From contig JAPOLW010000147.1 of the NCBI GenBank assembly GCA_029976905.1, forward strand, positions 1 to 8,181: a DNA stretch of 8,181 nt, given 5' to 3'. The translations under genes and the position numbers were made by a program. This stretch comes from a bacterium. Its GTDB lineage: Bacteria; Desulfobacterota; Binatia; UBA12015. The first letter of the stretch is position 1. Each line of letters opens with the position of its first letter. The notes beneath the pieces were generated by a model, which saw only the letters and a list, made by a program, of their open reading frames with translations, did no database searches and was not told the DNA's origin. This document shows positions 1 to 6,464 of the stretch, in pieces.

Positions 1-111
1 GACGACGACGACGACGAGAGAGACGAGACGTCCGCCGACGACAACGTAGGAGAGGATTTCGACGCCTTTGCCGATTTCGACGCGCGCGCGACGCGCGCGC
101 ACCCCACGCGG
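1..111. repeat. Low-complexity left end, (GAC)5 plus alternating CG tract
   Basis: The window opens with five GAC triplets, continues with GAG/GAC-rich sequence, and at 81-100 has an almost uninterrupted CG alternation broken by one A, followed by further GCGC runs to about 126. In the ipdA frame it would encode an acidic run (DDDDDERDE) and then an Arg/Ala-rich run, which do not resemble the normal IpdA N-terminus. The sequence is seen directly. Whether it is real DNA or a contig-end assembly or sequencing artefact cannot be decided here. Confidence 0.6.
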
Positions 112-888
112 CGCGCGCTCGCGCGCTCGCCTCTCCAGAACCTCACGATCGTCACCTACGGCGGCCCGGAGGTCGGCATCCTGTGTGCTCTGGGCAAGGT
201 GTCCCGGCTCGTCTTCGGCTTCGTCTCCCTCGACCTGATTCCGCTCGATGCACATTTCCGGGCGGCGCGGCAGGCCGGCCGATTGCCCGACATCATGGAG
301 ATCGACGAGGGAATGCTGCAATGGGGGCTCAAGGCGGCCACCATCCGGGTTCCCTTCCTGCCGTGTCGTGCCGGACTCGGCACCGACGTCGAACGATTGA
401 ACCCACAATTGCGCACGGTGCGCTCCCCCTACGAGGATGGAGAGGTCTTGATGGCGATGCCGGCCCTCGAGCTCGATGCGGCGCTGGTCCACGTGGACCA
501 TTGCGACGTCCGCGGCAACGGGCAGATCCTCGGTCCCGATCCCTACTTCGACGACCTCTACTGCGGCGCGGCGAAGAAGCGCTACGTGAGCTGCGAGAGC
601 ATCGTCGAGACCGGAGAGATGGCCGATCAAGGGTGCATCCATTCGATGGTCTTGAACCGGACCCTGACCGACGGCGTCGTGGAAGCGCCTCTGGGTGCCC
701 ATCCGACCGCCTGTGTGCCCCGGTACGGCATCGATCTCGAGCACCTCCAGGAGTACTCGGCGGGTGCCCGGGATGCCGAGGCGTGGGCCGCGTACAAGGC
801 CCGGTACATCGACGTCGACCACGACGCCTACGTCCACGCCGTGGGTGGGATCGAGCGGGTCGGGAAGATCCCGGCGCCTGTCTTCTGA
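1..888 (+). CDS. ipdA: IpdA-like subunit of the COCHEA-CoA hydrolase IpdAB (5'-partial or aberrant N-terminus)
   Basis: In mycobacteria and rhodococci IpdA pairs with IpdB to hydrolytically open the last steroid ring, in COCHEA-CoA. The fold is that of class I CoA-transferases, but the reaction is hydrolysis. The frame is open from base 1 to the TGA at 886-888. From about base 112 the protein follows IpdA closely: LTIVTYGGPEVGIL, GFVSLD, then EIDEGML, whose Glu (bases 307-309) sits where I recall the catalytic glutamate of IpdA. PFLPCRAGLG, VLMAMPALELDAAL and DPYFDD follow. The usual N-terminal glycine-rich GIGGWGxRRKP segment should fall in bases 1-110 but is absent from all three forward frames; low-complexity sequence stands there instead. 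No convincing start codon or ribosome site is visible. A GTG at 199 is in frame but would cut off conserved sequence. ipdB follows after 11 bases. The family call is firm; the N-terminus is not. Confidence 0.85.
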   Translation, partial: DDDDDERDETSADDNVGEDFDAFADFDARATRAHPTRRALARSPLQNLTIVTYGGPEVGILCALGKVSRLVFGFVSLDLIPLDAHFRAARQAGRLPDIMEIDEGMLQWGLKAATIRVPFLPCRAGLGTDVERLNPQLRTVRSPYEDGEVLMAMPALELDAALVHVDHCDVRGNGQILGPDPYFDDLYCGAAKKRYVSCESIVETGEMADQGCIHSMVLNRTLTDGVVEAPLGAHPTACVPRYGIDLEHLQEYSAGARDAEAWAAYKARYIDVDHDAYVHAVGGIERVGKIPAPVF

Positions 889-892
889 GGGG
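888..892 (+). promoter_or_regulatory. Ribosome binding site (AGGGG) that decides the ipdB start
   Basis: AGGGG lies one base before the ATG at 894 but seven bases before the ATG at 900. Only the second spacing is workable, so ipdB most likely starts at 900 (MTDRAYTL) rather than at 894 (MSMTDRAYTL). The site overlaps the TGA stop of ipdA, which fits translational coupling of the two subunits. Confidence 0.6.
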
Positions 893-899
893 AATGAGC

Positions 900-1667
900 A
901 TGACGGATCGCGCCTATACCCTCTCCGAACTCTGCATCGTGGCGTGTGCGGAGGCCTTTCGCGGCGACGGTGAGATCCTCGCGTCGGGAATGGGCCTTCT
1001 GCCGCGCCTCGGCGCCGGGCTTGCGAAGCTGACCTTCAGTCCGGACCTGCTCCTCAACGATGCGGAATGCACCCTGGTCTCGGAGCCGATTCCGCCTGGC
1101 CCGCGGACCAGGCCGCTTGCGGTCGAAGGTTGGCTCCCCTTCCGGCGGGTCTTCGAACTTCTGTGGAGTGGCAAGCGGCACGCGATGACGATGCCGACGC
1201 AGCTCGATGCGCTGGGCTATTGCAACATCAGCATGATCGGTGATCCGGCGCAGCCAAAGGTCCAGCTGCTCGGCGTTCGCGGCATTCCGGGCAACACCAT
1301 CAATCACCCGTGTAGCTACTTCGTTCCCAATCATTCCCCGCGGACTCTGGTCGAGAAGGTCGACATGGCCTCGAGCATCGGCCACGACCCGGCCCGCTGG
1401 CCGGACGGGGTCCGTCGCGATTTCGCAGAGCTGCGCCGCACGGTCACCAACCTCGCCGTCTTCGATTTCGGCGGGCCGGACGGCCGGATGAGACTGCTCT
1501 CGGTGCATCCGGGGCAGACCGTCGAAAGCGTCGCGGAGCAGACCGGCTTTGCCTTTGCCCGCGCGGAGACGATCGAGCAGACCCCCGAGCCGACGCCCGA
1601 ACAGTTGCGGCTGATCCGTGACGTTCTCGATCCGGCCGAGATGCGCGTTGGCGCCGTGAAGGAGTAG
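900..1667 (+). CDS. ipdB: IpdB-like subunit of the COCHEA-CoA hydrolase IpdAB
   Basis: This is the second subunit of the IpdAB hydrolase, a 255-residue protein and so about the family's normal length. Visible signatures are CIVACAEAFRGDGEILASGMG near the N-terminus, LTFSPDLLLND, EGWLPFRRVFELLWSGKRH, VRGIPGNTINH (GNTINH at residues 131-136), VTNLAVFDFGGPDGRMR and LLSVHPGQT. These align along the whole length with my recollection of Mycobacterium IpdB. The SENG-type motif that carries the catalytic Glu of true class I CoA-transferase beta subunits is not present. The corresponding region reads NDAECTLVSE (Glu56 within it), in line with hydrolase rather than transferase chemistry. The gene lies between ipdA (11-base gap) and echA20 (3-base gap), so co-translation is likely. 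Confidence is high from full-length similarity plus adjacency to ipdA. Confidence 0.9.
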   Translation: MTDRAYTLSELCIVACAEAFRGDGEILASGMGLLPRLGAGLAKLTFSPDLLLNDAECTLVSEPIPPGPRTRPLAVEGWLPFRRVFELLWSGKRHAMTMPTQLDALGYCNISMIGDPAQPKVQLLGVRGIPGNTINHPCSYFVPNHSPRTLVEKVDMASSIGHDPARWPDGVRRDFAELRRTVTNLAVFDFGGPDGRMRLLSVHPGQTVESVAEQTGFAFARAETIEQTPEPTPEQLRLIRDVLDPAEMRVGAVKE

Positions 1668-1670
1668 ACC

Positions 1671-2435
1671 GTGGCCGTACCCGCCGATACGAGGATCGAA
1701 GACGGCATCGCGCATGTCGTCCTGAATCATCCGCCGGTCAATGCCTTCGACAGCGCCGGCTGGAACGACCTTGCCGCGCACATCCGGGCGCTGGGTGGGG
1801 ACGACCGGGTCCGCGTCATCCTCCTTTCCGCGGCCGGGCGCGGCTTTTGCGCCGGGGTGGACATCAAGGAATTGGCGCGGGACGGGACGCTCATCACCCA
1901 GGTCAACAAGGGGTGTTACGACACCTTCGCGGCGATCTACGACTGCCCGGTGCCGGTCGTGGCGGCGGCGCACGGCTTCGTGCTCGGGGGGGGGATCGGC
2001 ATGGTCGGCGCGGCCGATCTGATCGTGGCGTCGGAGGACGCGACCTTCGGTCTGCCGGAGATCGACCGCGGGGCGCTCGGCGCGGCCACTCATCTATTGC
2101 GGATGTTCGGCATGCAGAAGACCCGCAAGATGCTGCTCACGGGGGAGCCCATCACCGCGGCGGAAGCCTACCGTCTCGGCGCCGTGGAGGAGGTCACCTC
2201 GCGAGACCAGCTTCTGCCGGTCGCCACCGGCTTGGCCGCGAAGATCGCCTCGAAGAGCCCGAAGGCAGTCAAGCTCGCCAAGGAATCGCTCAACGGGATC
2301 GAGTTGCTCGACGTGAAGAAGAGCTATCGCTTCGAGCAGGGCTTTACGCTGGAACTGTATACCTCGCCCGATTCCCAGGAAGCGCGGGATGCCTTCGTCG
2401 AGAAACGCGACGCGAGCTTCGAAGACGAGAACTGA
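1671..2435 (+). CDS. echA20: EchA20-like crotonase-fold ring-D hydrolase
   Basis: This 254-residue crotonase-family protein resembles EchA20, which in mycobacteria opens ring D of the bicyclic HIEC-CoA intermediate to give COCHEA-CoA, the substrate of IpdAB. Seen directly: GRGFCAGVDIKEL around residues 57-69 (first oxyanion-hole loop, Ala61-Gly62-Val63-Asp64), VLGGGIGMVGAADLIVASEDATFGLPEIDRGALGAATH from residue 104 (Gly106-108 forming the second oxyanion loop, Glu130 and Asp132 in the active-site helix), and SYRFEQGFTLELY near the C-terminus. The run ASEDATFGLPE followed by an ERGALGAATH-like stretch is shared with EchA20 rather than with ordinary enoyl-CoA hydratases. The start is a GTG with AAGGAG at 1659-1664, six bases upstream and overlapping the end of ipdB. 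The stop overlaps the ATG of the next gene (TGATG). A generic enoyl-CoA hydratase is the alternative, made less likely by the ipdAB neighbours. Confidence 0.87.
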   Translation: MAVPADTRIEDGIAHVVLNHPPVNAFDSAGWNDLAAHIRALGGDDRVRVILLSAAGRGFCAGVDIKELARDGTLITQVNKGCYDTFAAIYDCPVPVVAAAHGFVLGGGIGMVGAADLIVASEDATFGLPEIDRGALGAATHLLRMFGMQKTRKMLLTGEPITAAEAYRLGAVEEVTSRDQLLPVATGLAAKIASKSPKAVKLAKESLNGIELLDVKKSYRFEQGFTLELYTSPDSQEARDAFVEKRDASFEDEN

Positions 2436-3595
2436 TGGATCTCACCTACACGCCCCAGGAAGAAGAGTTTCGCCAGGAGGCGCGGACGTGGCTCGAAGCC
2501 AATGTGCCGTCCGAGCCGCTGCCGTCGTTCGACACGCCCGAAGGCGCGCAGGCCCATCGCGCGTGGGAGCGCACTCTCAACGATGCGGGGTGGGCGATGG
2601 TCTCGTGGCCGCGGGAGTACGGCGGTCGCGGCGTCAATCTACTCGAATGGCTGATCTTCGAGGAGGAGTATTGGCGGGTCGGGGCGCCGCTGCGGTTCAA
2701 CCAGAACGGAATCTTCCTGTTGGGCCCGACCCTGATGGAGTACGGCACCGAGGAGCAGAAAGAACGATTCCTGCCGCCCATGGCGGCGGGCGAGGAGATC
2801 TGGGCGCAGGGGTGGTCCGAGCCCGGTGCCGGGAGCGACATGGCGGCGATCCGCTCCACGGCCCGGATCGATGGCGACGACTTCGTGCTCAATGGTCAGA
2901 AGATCTGGTCGACGCGAGCGGTTTTCGCGGACTGGCTCTTCGGCATGTTCCGCTCGGATCCCGACTCGAAGCGCCACAAAGGATTGACGTTCGTCCTGGT
3001 GCCGCTCGATACGCCAGGCGTCACGGTGCGGCCGATCTCCCAGCTCGATGGGCTGCCCAGTTTCGCTGAAGTCTTCTTCGAGGATGCGCGCGTACCGCGA
3101 TGGAATCAGTTGGGAGAACTCGGGGCCGGTTGGAAGGTCGCGATGGCCACCGCCGGCTTCGAGCGCGGTCTCATGCTGCGGAGTCCCGGCCGCTTCCAGG
3201 CGGCCGCGGCGCGGCTGGTCGACCTCTACAAGCGGCACCGGCACGAGTGCGATGAGGCGACCCGGGACGCGGTGGTTCGGGCCTGGAGCGACGCCGAGGC
3301 CTACGCGATGAGCACCTACAAGACCGCGACCCGTCTGGTGGCCGGCGGGAGCATCGGCGCCGAGGCCTCGCTGAACAAGATCTTCTGGTCCGAGATGGAC
3401 ATGCAGCTGCACGAGACGGCGCTGTCGATCCTCGAAGCTCGCGCCGAGTTGCTTCCACAGGCGCCTGCCGCGGGGGACGTGGCGCAATGGTTCGATGGGT
3501 TCCTCTTCTCGCTGGCCGGGCCGATCTACGCGGGGACCAACGAGATCCAACGCAACGTCATCGCCGAGCGTCTCCTGGGTCTGCCCCGGGCGTGA
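2435..3595 (+). CDS. FadE30-like acyl-CoA dehydrogenase, large subunit
   Basis: A 386-residue flavin-dependent acyl-CoA dehydrogenase that introduces an alpha,beta double bond into a CoA thioester. The three family domains are in order: N-terminal helices (YTPQEEEFRQEARTWLE, then WPREYGGRG), a middle beta domain with WSEPGAGSD (127-135) and NGQKIWST (153-160), and a C-terminal helical domain ending YAGTNEIQRNVIAERLLGLPRA. The position that holds the catalytic Glu in medium-chain enzymes (YEGT) is Ala366. GFERG, with Glu243, matches the alternative catalytic Glu position used by isovaleryl-CoA dehydrogenase and several actinobacterial FadE proteins, so the active site looks intact. Overall it most resembles FadE30, which acts on a hydroxylated HIP-CoA; the exact substrate is inference. 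The start overlaps the echA20 stop by one base. The last nine codons are the first copy of a 28-bp tandem repeat. It may pair with the small FadE downstream. Confidence 0.88.
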   Translation: MDLTYTPQEEEFRQEARTWLEANVPSEPLPSFDTPEGAQAHRAWERTLNDAGWAMVSWPREYGGRGVNLLEWLIFEEEYWRVGAPLRFNQNGIFLLGPTLMEYGTEEQKERFLPPMAAGEEIWAQGWSEPGAGSDMAAIRSTARIDGDDFVLNGQKIWSTRAVFADWLFGMFRSDPDSKRHKGLTFVLVPLDTPGVTVRPISQLDGLPSFAEVFFEDARVPRWNQLGELGAGWKVAMATAGFERGLMLRSPGRFQAAAARLVDLYKRHRHECDEATRDAVVRAWSDAEAYAMSTYKTATRLVAGGSIGAEASLNKIFWSEMDMQLHETALSILEARAELLPQAPAAGDVAQWFDGFLFSLAGPIYAGTNEIQRNVIAERLLGLPRA

Positions 3596-3649
3596 GCGTC
3601 TCCTGGGTCTGCCCCGGGCGTGAGCGTCTCCTGGGTCTGCCCCGGGTGT
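3566..3649. repeat. Three head-to-tail 28-bp repeats spanning the FadE stop codon
   Basis: Units lie at 3566-3593, 3594-3621 and 3622-3649. Each begins GAGCGTCTCC and ends CCCCGGGCGT. The first two are identical and the third differs by one base (GGGTGT at its end). Copy one encodes the last nine residues, ERLLGLPRA, and the T of the TGA stop. Because 28 is not a multiple of three, the repeated TGA at 3593, 3621 and 3649 falls in three different frames, closing every forward frame. The next gtgagcg is again exactly 28 bases on (3648 to 3676), so 3650-3677 may be a decayed fourth unit, though it matches only about half its bases. Copies two and three appear to be duplicated gene end, not new coding sequence. 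The rest of the gap to 3736 holds a GC-rich inverted repeat (3680-3693) and nothing else I can assign. Confidence 0.93.
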
Positions 3650-3736
3650 GAGCGGGCGGGGCTACGTCCAGGAGGGTGAGCGGCCGGGGCCGCGCCGGAT
3701 CAAGTTGAAACCAGCACCCGCGATTGCTTTTCCGAC

Positions 3737-4792
3737 GTGGTGCGCTTCGATTTTACCGATGACCAGAGAATGTTCCGCGACAATCTGCGGGCCTTTCTGG
3801 ACAAGGAGTGCACCCCCGCTTTCGTCCGCTCTCTGTGGGATACCCCCACCGGCCGCTCGCCCGAGCTCTGGGCGAAGCTCGGCGAACTCGGGATCCTCGG
3901 CCTGACGGTGCCCGAATCCCACGGGGGACTTGGCATGGACGAGATCGACCTCGTCCTCCTCCTGGAGGAAACCGGGCGGGCCGTTCTGCCGGCGCCGATC
4001 GTCGAGACGGTCGCGGTCGCAGCGCCGTTGCTCGCCGCGCTCGGGGGCGAACACGCGCAGACCTGGTTGCCGCGGATCGCCTCGGGGGAGGCGATCGTTG
4101 CGGTGGGCCACCCGGGGAGTCCGGTGATTGCCGACGCCCACGTCGCCGACGTCATGCTGCTCGAGCGCGACGATGGCTTGCACATGGTGGGTGCGGATGC
4201 CGCGGAGACGGTCGCGCAGGCGTGCTCGGACGCGTCTCGGCGCCTCTTCACGGTCGACTTCACGCCGACGCCGGACACCCGGGTCGCCGAGGGGGAGTCC
4301 TGCCGAACCCTACGGGACGAGGCGTTCGATCGGGGCGCGCTCGGTGTGGCGGCACAGCAGGTGGGGATCGCGCAACGCATGGTGGAGATCGCGGTCACCT
4401 ACGCCGGGCAGCGCGAGCAATTCGGCCAGCCCATCGGCGCCTTCCAGGCGATCAAACACATGCTGGCCAGCGTTCAGGTGAAGATCGAGTTTGCTCGCCC
4501 GCGCGTCTATCGCGCCGCGCACGCGGTCGCGCGCGGCGAGGCCTCGCGCTCGATCGACGTCTCGCAGGCCAACGCGGCCGCGTCCGACGCTGCGTTGCTG
4601 GCGGCGAAGACGGCGCTGCAGGTGCACGGCGCCATCGGCTACACCTGGGAGGTGGATCTCCACCTCTGGATGAAGCGGGCCTGGGCGCTCGAGGCGGCAT
4701 GGGGAAGTCGGCGCTGGCATCGCCGTCGTATCGCAGGTGCGGTTCTCGACGGTGATCGCGCGCCTTCCTTTGGATTTAGCGCGCGCGCTTGA
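3737..4792 (+). CDS. FadE32/33-like acyl-CoA dehydrogenase, small subunit
   Basis: A 351-residue acyl-CoA dehydrogenase family protein, shorter and more divergent than the neighbouring FadE. It begins RFDFTDDQRMFRDNLRAFLDKEC, has GLTVPESHGGLGMDEIDLVLLLEETGRAVLPAP in the N-terminal domain, a degenerate middle domain, and keeps the C-terminal flavin-binding signatures YAGQREQFGQPIGAFQAIKH (Arg226 onward) and QVHGAIGYTWEVDLHLWMKRAWAL (from Gln295). It lacks both a YEGT-type glutamate motif and the FERG-type glutamate, as expected of the beta partner in alpha2beta2 steroid FadE complexes, where the partner supplies the base. Pairing with the large FadE upstream is inference. The earliest possible start is GTG 3737, because a TGA at 3677 closes the frame and no start codon lies between. 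GTG 3740 would give MRFDFTDDQ and is equally possible; ATG 3770 would remove conserved residues. No Shine-Dalgarno sequence is visible, unlike the other intact genes here. Confidence 0.85.
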   Translation: MVRFDFTDDQRMFRDNLRAFLDKECTPAFVRSLWDTPTGRSPELWAKLGELGILGLTVPESHGGLGMDEIDLVLLLEETGRAVLPAPIVETVAVAAPLLAALGGEHAQTWLPRIASGEAIVAVGHPGSPVIADAHVADVMLLERDDGLHMVGADAAETVAQACSDASRRLFTVDFTPTPDTRVAEGESCRTLRDEAFDRGALGVAAQQVGIAQRMVEIAVTYAGQREQFGQPIGAFQAIKHMLASVQVKIEFARPRVYRAAHAVARGEASRSIDVSQANAAASDAALLAAKTALQVHGAIGYTWEVDLHLWMKRAWALEAAWGSRRWHRRRIAGAVLDGDRAPSFGFSARA

Positions 4793-4819
4793 AAGCGGTC
4801 ACGCGGAGGTCCACGGTCC

Positions 4820-5266
4820 ATGAGTAGACAAAAAAAGCAGATCCCGGCGGTCGATGGCTGGTTCGTCGCCGACGGCGAGGCGGCGTTGCTCGGCAGTCGT
4901 TGCAAGACGTGCGGCAGCTACTTCTTCCCCAAGGAAGACTTCTTTTGCCGTAATCCCAGCTGCAAAGGCTCCGAGTTCGACGAGGTTCCTCTCAGCCAAC
5001 GTGGCCGTCTTTGGTCGTATACCGACAACCGGTACCCACCTCCGCGGCCCTACGTCGCTCCGGAGCCCTTCGTGCCCTTCATCGTCGCCGCGGTCGAACT
5101 CGACACGGAGAAGATGGTGGTTCTGGGGCAGATCGTCGCCGGGGTGGCCATCGAGGATCTGAAGGTCGGAATGGAAATGGAATTGGTGCTCGACCCGCTC
5201 TACGAAGACGACGAGAACGAGTACATCGTCTGGAAATGGCGTCCGGTCGCCGCGGAGGAAGGCTGA
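4820..5266 (+). CDS. DUF35 zinc-ribbon/OB-fold protein, likely partner of the adjacent Ltp-like protein
   Basis: A 148-residue protein with the two DUF35 parts. The first is an N-terminal rubredoxin-like zinc ribbon with Cys28-x2-Cys31-x11-Cys43-x4-Cys48. The second is an OB-fold segment (GRLWSYTDNRYPPPRPYVAPEPFVPFIVAAVEL, then GQIVAG and LKVGMEMELVLDPLYED). Proteins of this family bind thiolase-like partners. In actinobacterial cholesterol side-chain breakdown, the DUF35 domain of ChsH2 docks onto the aldolase Ltp2, and Rv3521 lies beside Ltp3/Ltp4. Here the stop codon overlaps the start of an Ltp-like gene (TGATG), which strongly suggests a stoichiometric complex. GGAGG at 4805-4809 precedes the ATG by 10 bases. 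There is no MaoC-like hydratase domain as in ChsH2; this is a stand-alone DUF35. The family call is firm; the exact reaction is inferred from the neighbour. Confidence 0.9.
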   Translation: MSRQKKQIPAVDGWFVADGEAALLGSRCKTCGSYFFPKEDFFCRNPSCKGSEFDEVPLSQRGRLWSYTDNRYPPPRPYVAPEPFVPFIVAAVELDTEKMVVLGQIVAGVAIEDLKVGMEMELVLDPLYEDDENEYIVWKWRPVAAEEG

Positions 5267-6453
5267 TGAGTCGGGACGTCGCAATCCTCGGTGTCGCCAT
5301 GCACCCCTGGGGGAAGTGGGGACGAAACTTCGTCGAATACGGAGTCCAGGCGGCCAACGACGCCCTCGAGGACGCCGGTCTGGAATGGAAGGACATCCAG
5401 CTCATCGCGGGCGGCGAGACCGTGCGCAACGGATATCCGGGGTACGTCTCCGGGGCGTCATTCGCACAGGCGCTTGGCTGGACCGGGGCGCCGGTCGTGA
5501 GTTCCTACGGCGCGTGCGCCAGCGGAACGCAGGCATTGGCGACGGCGCGGGCGCACATCCTGGCGGGGATGTGTGACGTCGCGCTGGTGGTCGGCGCCGA
5601 CGCGGCTCCCAAGGGGTTCTTCGCGCCGGCGGGCGGCGATCGAAAGTCGGATCCCGACTGGCTGCGCTTCCACCTCCTCGGTGCCACGAACCCGATCTAC
5701 TTCGGTCTCTACGCGCGGCGGCGGATGGACGTCTGGGGCGCGACACCGGCGGACTTCGCACGCGTCAAGGTGAAGAACTCGCGACACGGCCTGGGGAATC
5801 CGAACGCGCGGTACAAGAAGGCGGTGACCGAGGAAGAGGTTCTGGCATCCGCGGTCGTCTCGGACCCGCTGCACCTGCTCGATATCTGCGCGACGAGCGA
5901 CGGGGGCGCGGCGGTGGTTCTCGCGAGCATGGAGTTCGCGCGTCGACACACCACCGATCCCGTGAAGGTCAAGGCGGTCTCCACCGTCACGCCGACCTAT
6001 CCAAACGATGTGATCGAGATGCCGAATTTCGCGACCGATTCCGCCGCGGCGGTCGGCGTTCCGGAGACGCCGTTCAAGGATTCGATCGCCAAGGCCGCCT
6101 ACGAGGAGGCCGGACTCGGCCCGGAGGACATGAGTCTCGCCGAGGTCTACGATCTCTCCACGGCTCTGGAACTCGACTGGTACGAGAACATCGGCCTGTG
6201 TCGGCCCGGTGAGGCCGAGAAGTTGCTCAACGACGGAGAGACGACGCTTGGCGGTCGCATTCCGGTGAACCCCAGCGGTGGTCTTTCGAGCTTCGGGGAG
6301 GCCATCCCCGCCCAGGCGATCGCGCAGGTCTGCGAACTCACGTGGCAGATCCGCGGGCAGGCCGGGGAACGTCAGGTCGAAGGCGCGCGCGCCGGCGTCA
6401 CTGCAAACCAGGGTCTGTTCGGACACGGTTCGTCCGTCATCGTCTCGAAGTAG
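5266..6453 (+). CDS. Ltp/SCP-x-like thiolase-fold protein, probable steroid side-chain retro-aldolase
   Basis: A 395-residue thiolase-superfamily protein of the lipid-transfer-protein (Ltp2/3/4, SCP-x thiolase domain) branch. Visible blocks are MSRDVAILGVAMHPWGK, YGACASGTQALATARAHILAGMCDVALVVGAD, ISxCATSDGGAAVV-like DICATSDGGAAVVLAS, AEVYDLSTALELDWYENIGLC, GGRIPVNPSGGLSSFGEAIPAQ and a final GLFGHGSSVIVSK. The thiolase nucleophile position keeps a Cys (Cys84), but the GHP histidine motif is GEA (Glu345) and the C-terminal CxGGG cysteine motif is absent, with His387 nearby. Tyr295 in the VYD motif matches a tyrosine position I recall as important in the Ltp2 aldolase. The loss of two of three thiolase motifs plus a coupled DUF35 gene favours retro-aldol cleavage of a steroid CoA side chain over thiolysis; this is inference. 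GGAGGAA at 5254-5260 is a strong ribosome site five bases before the ATG. Confidence 0.82.
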   Translation: MSRDVAILGVAMHPWGKWGRNFVEYGVQAANDALEDAGLEWKDIQLIAGGETVRNGYPGYVSGASFAQALGWTGAPVVSSYGACASGTQALATARAHILAGMCDVALVVGADAAPKGFFAPAGGDRKSDPDWLRFHLLGATNPIYFGLYARRRMDVWGATPADFARVKVKNSRHGLGNPNARYKKAVTEEEVLASAVVSDPLHLLDICATSDGGAAVVLASMEFARRHTTDPVKVKAVSTVTPTYPNDVIEMPNFATDSAAAVGVPETPFKDSIAKAAYEEAGLGPEDMSLAEVYDLSTALELDWYENIGLCRPGEAEKLLNDGETTLGGRIPVNPSGGLSSFGEAIPAQAIAQVCELTWQIRGQAGERQVEGARAGVTANQGLFGHGSSVIVSK

Positions 6454-6464
6454 GGGAGGTCCTC

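Noticed and set aside
183..899. N-terminal extension of ipdB back to base 183
   Set aside because: The frame is open, but the translation is an Arg/Pro-rich shadow of ipdA. IpdB homology begins at about base 900, where a correctly spaced AGGGG site lies.
828..2093. Long open frame of about 420 codons on the minus strand
   Set aside because: It lies antisense to ipdB and echA20, whose proteins are clearly recognisable. Its product is Arg/Asp/Gly-rich with no family motif, as expected from a GC-rich antisense frame. The same applies to the minus-strand frames at 2639-3550, 5458-6426 and 7262-8050.
1847..2434. Upstream extension of the large FadE gene through echA20
   Set aside because: The extension is a compositional shadow of echA20. 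Acyl-CoA dehydrogenase homology begins at the ATG at 2435.
3566..3677. CRISPR array
   Set aside because: The 28-bp units are directly abutting with no spacers, and the first one is coding sequence of the FadE gene.
3680..3693. Inverted repeat GCGGCCGGGGCCGC as an intrinsic terminator
   Set aside because: The stem is short, with a two-to-four base loop, and no T-run follows. The same gene direction continues downstream. It is more likely chance in GC-rich sequence.
3705..3733. Possible sigma-70 type promoter in the gap (TTGAAA, 17 bases, TTTTCC)
   Set aside because: The -35-like box is acceptable, but the -10-like hexamer is far from TATAAT. I could not support it as a promoter from sequence alone.
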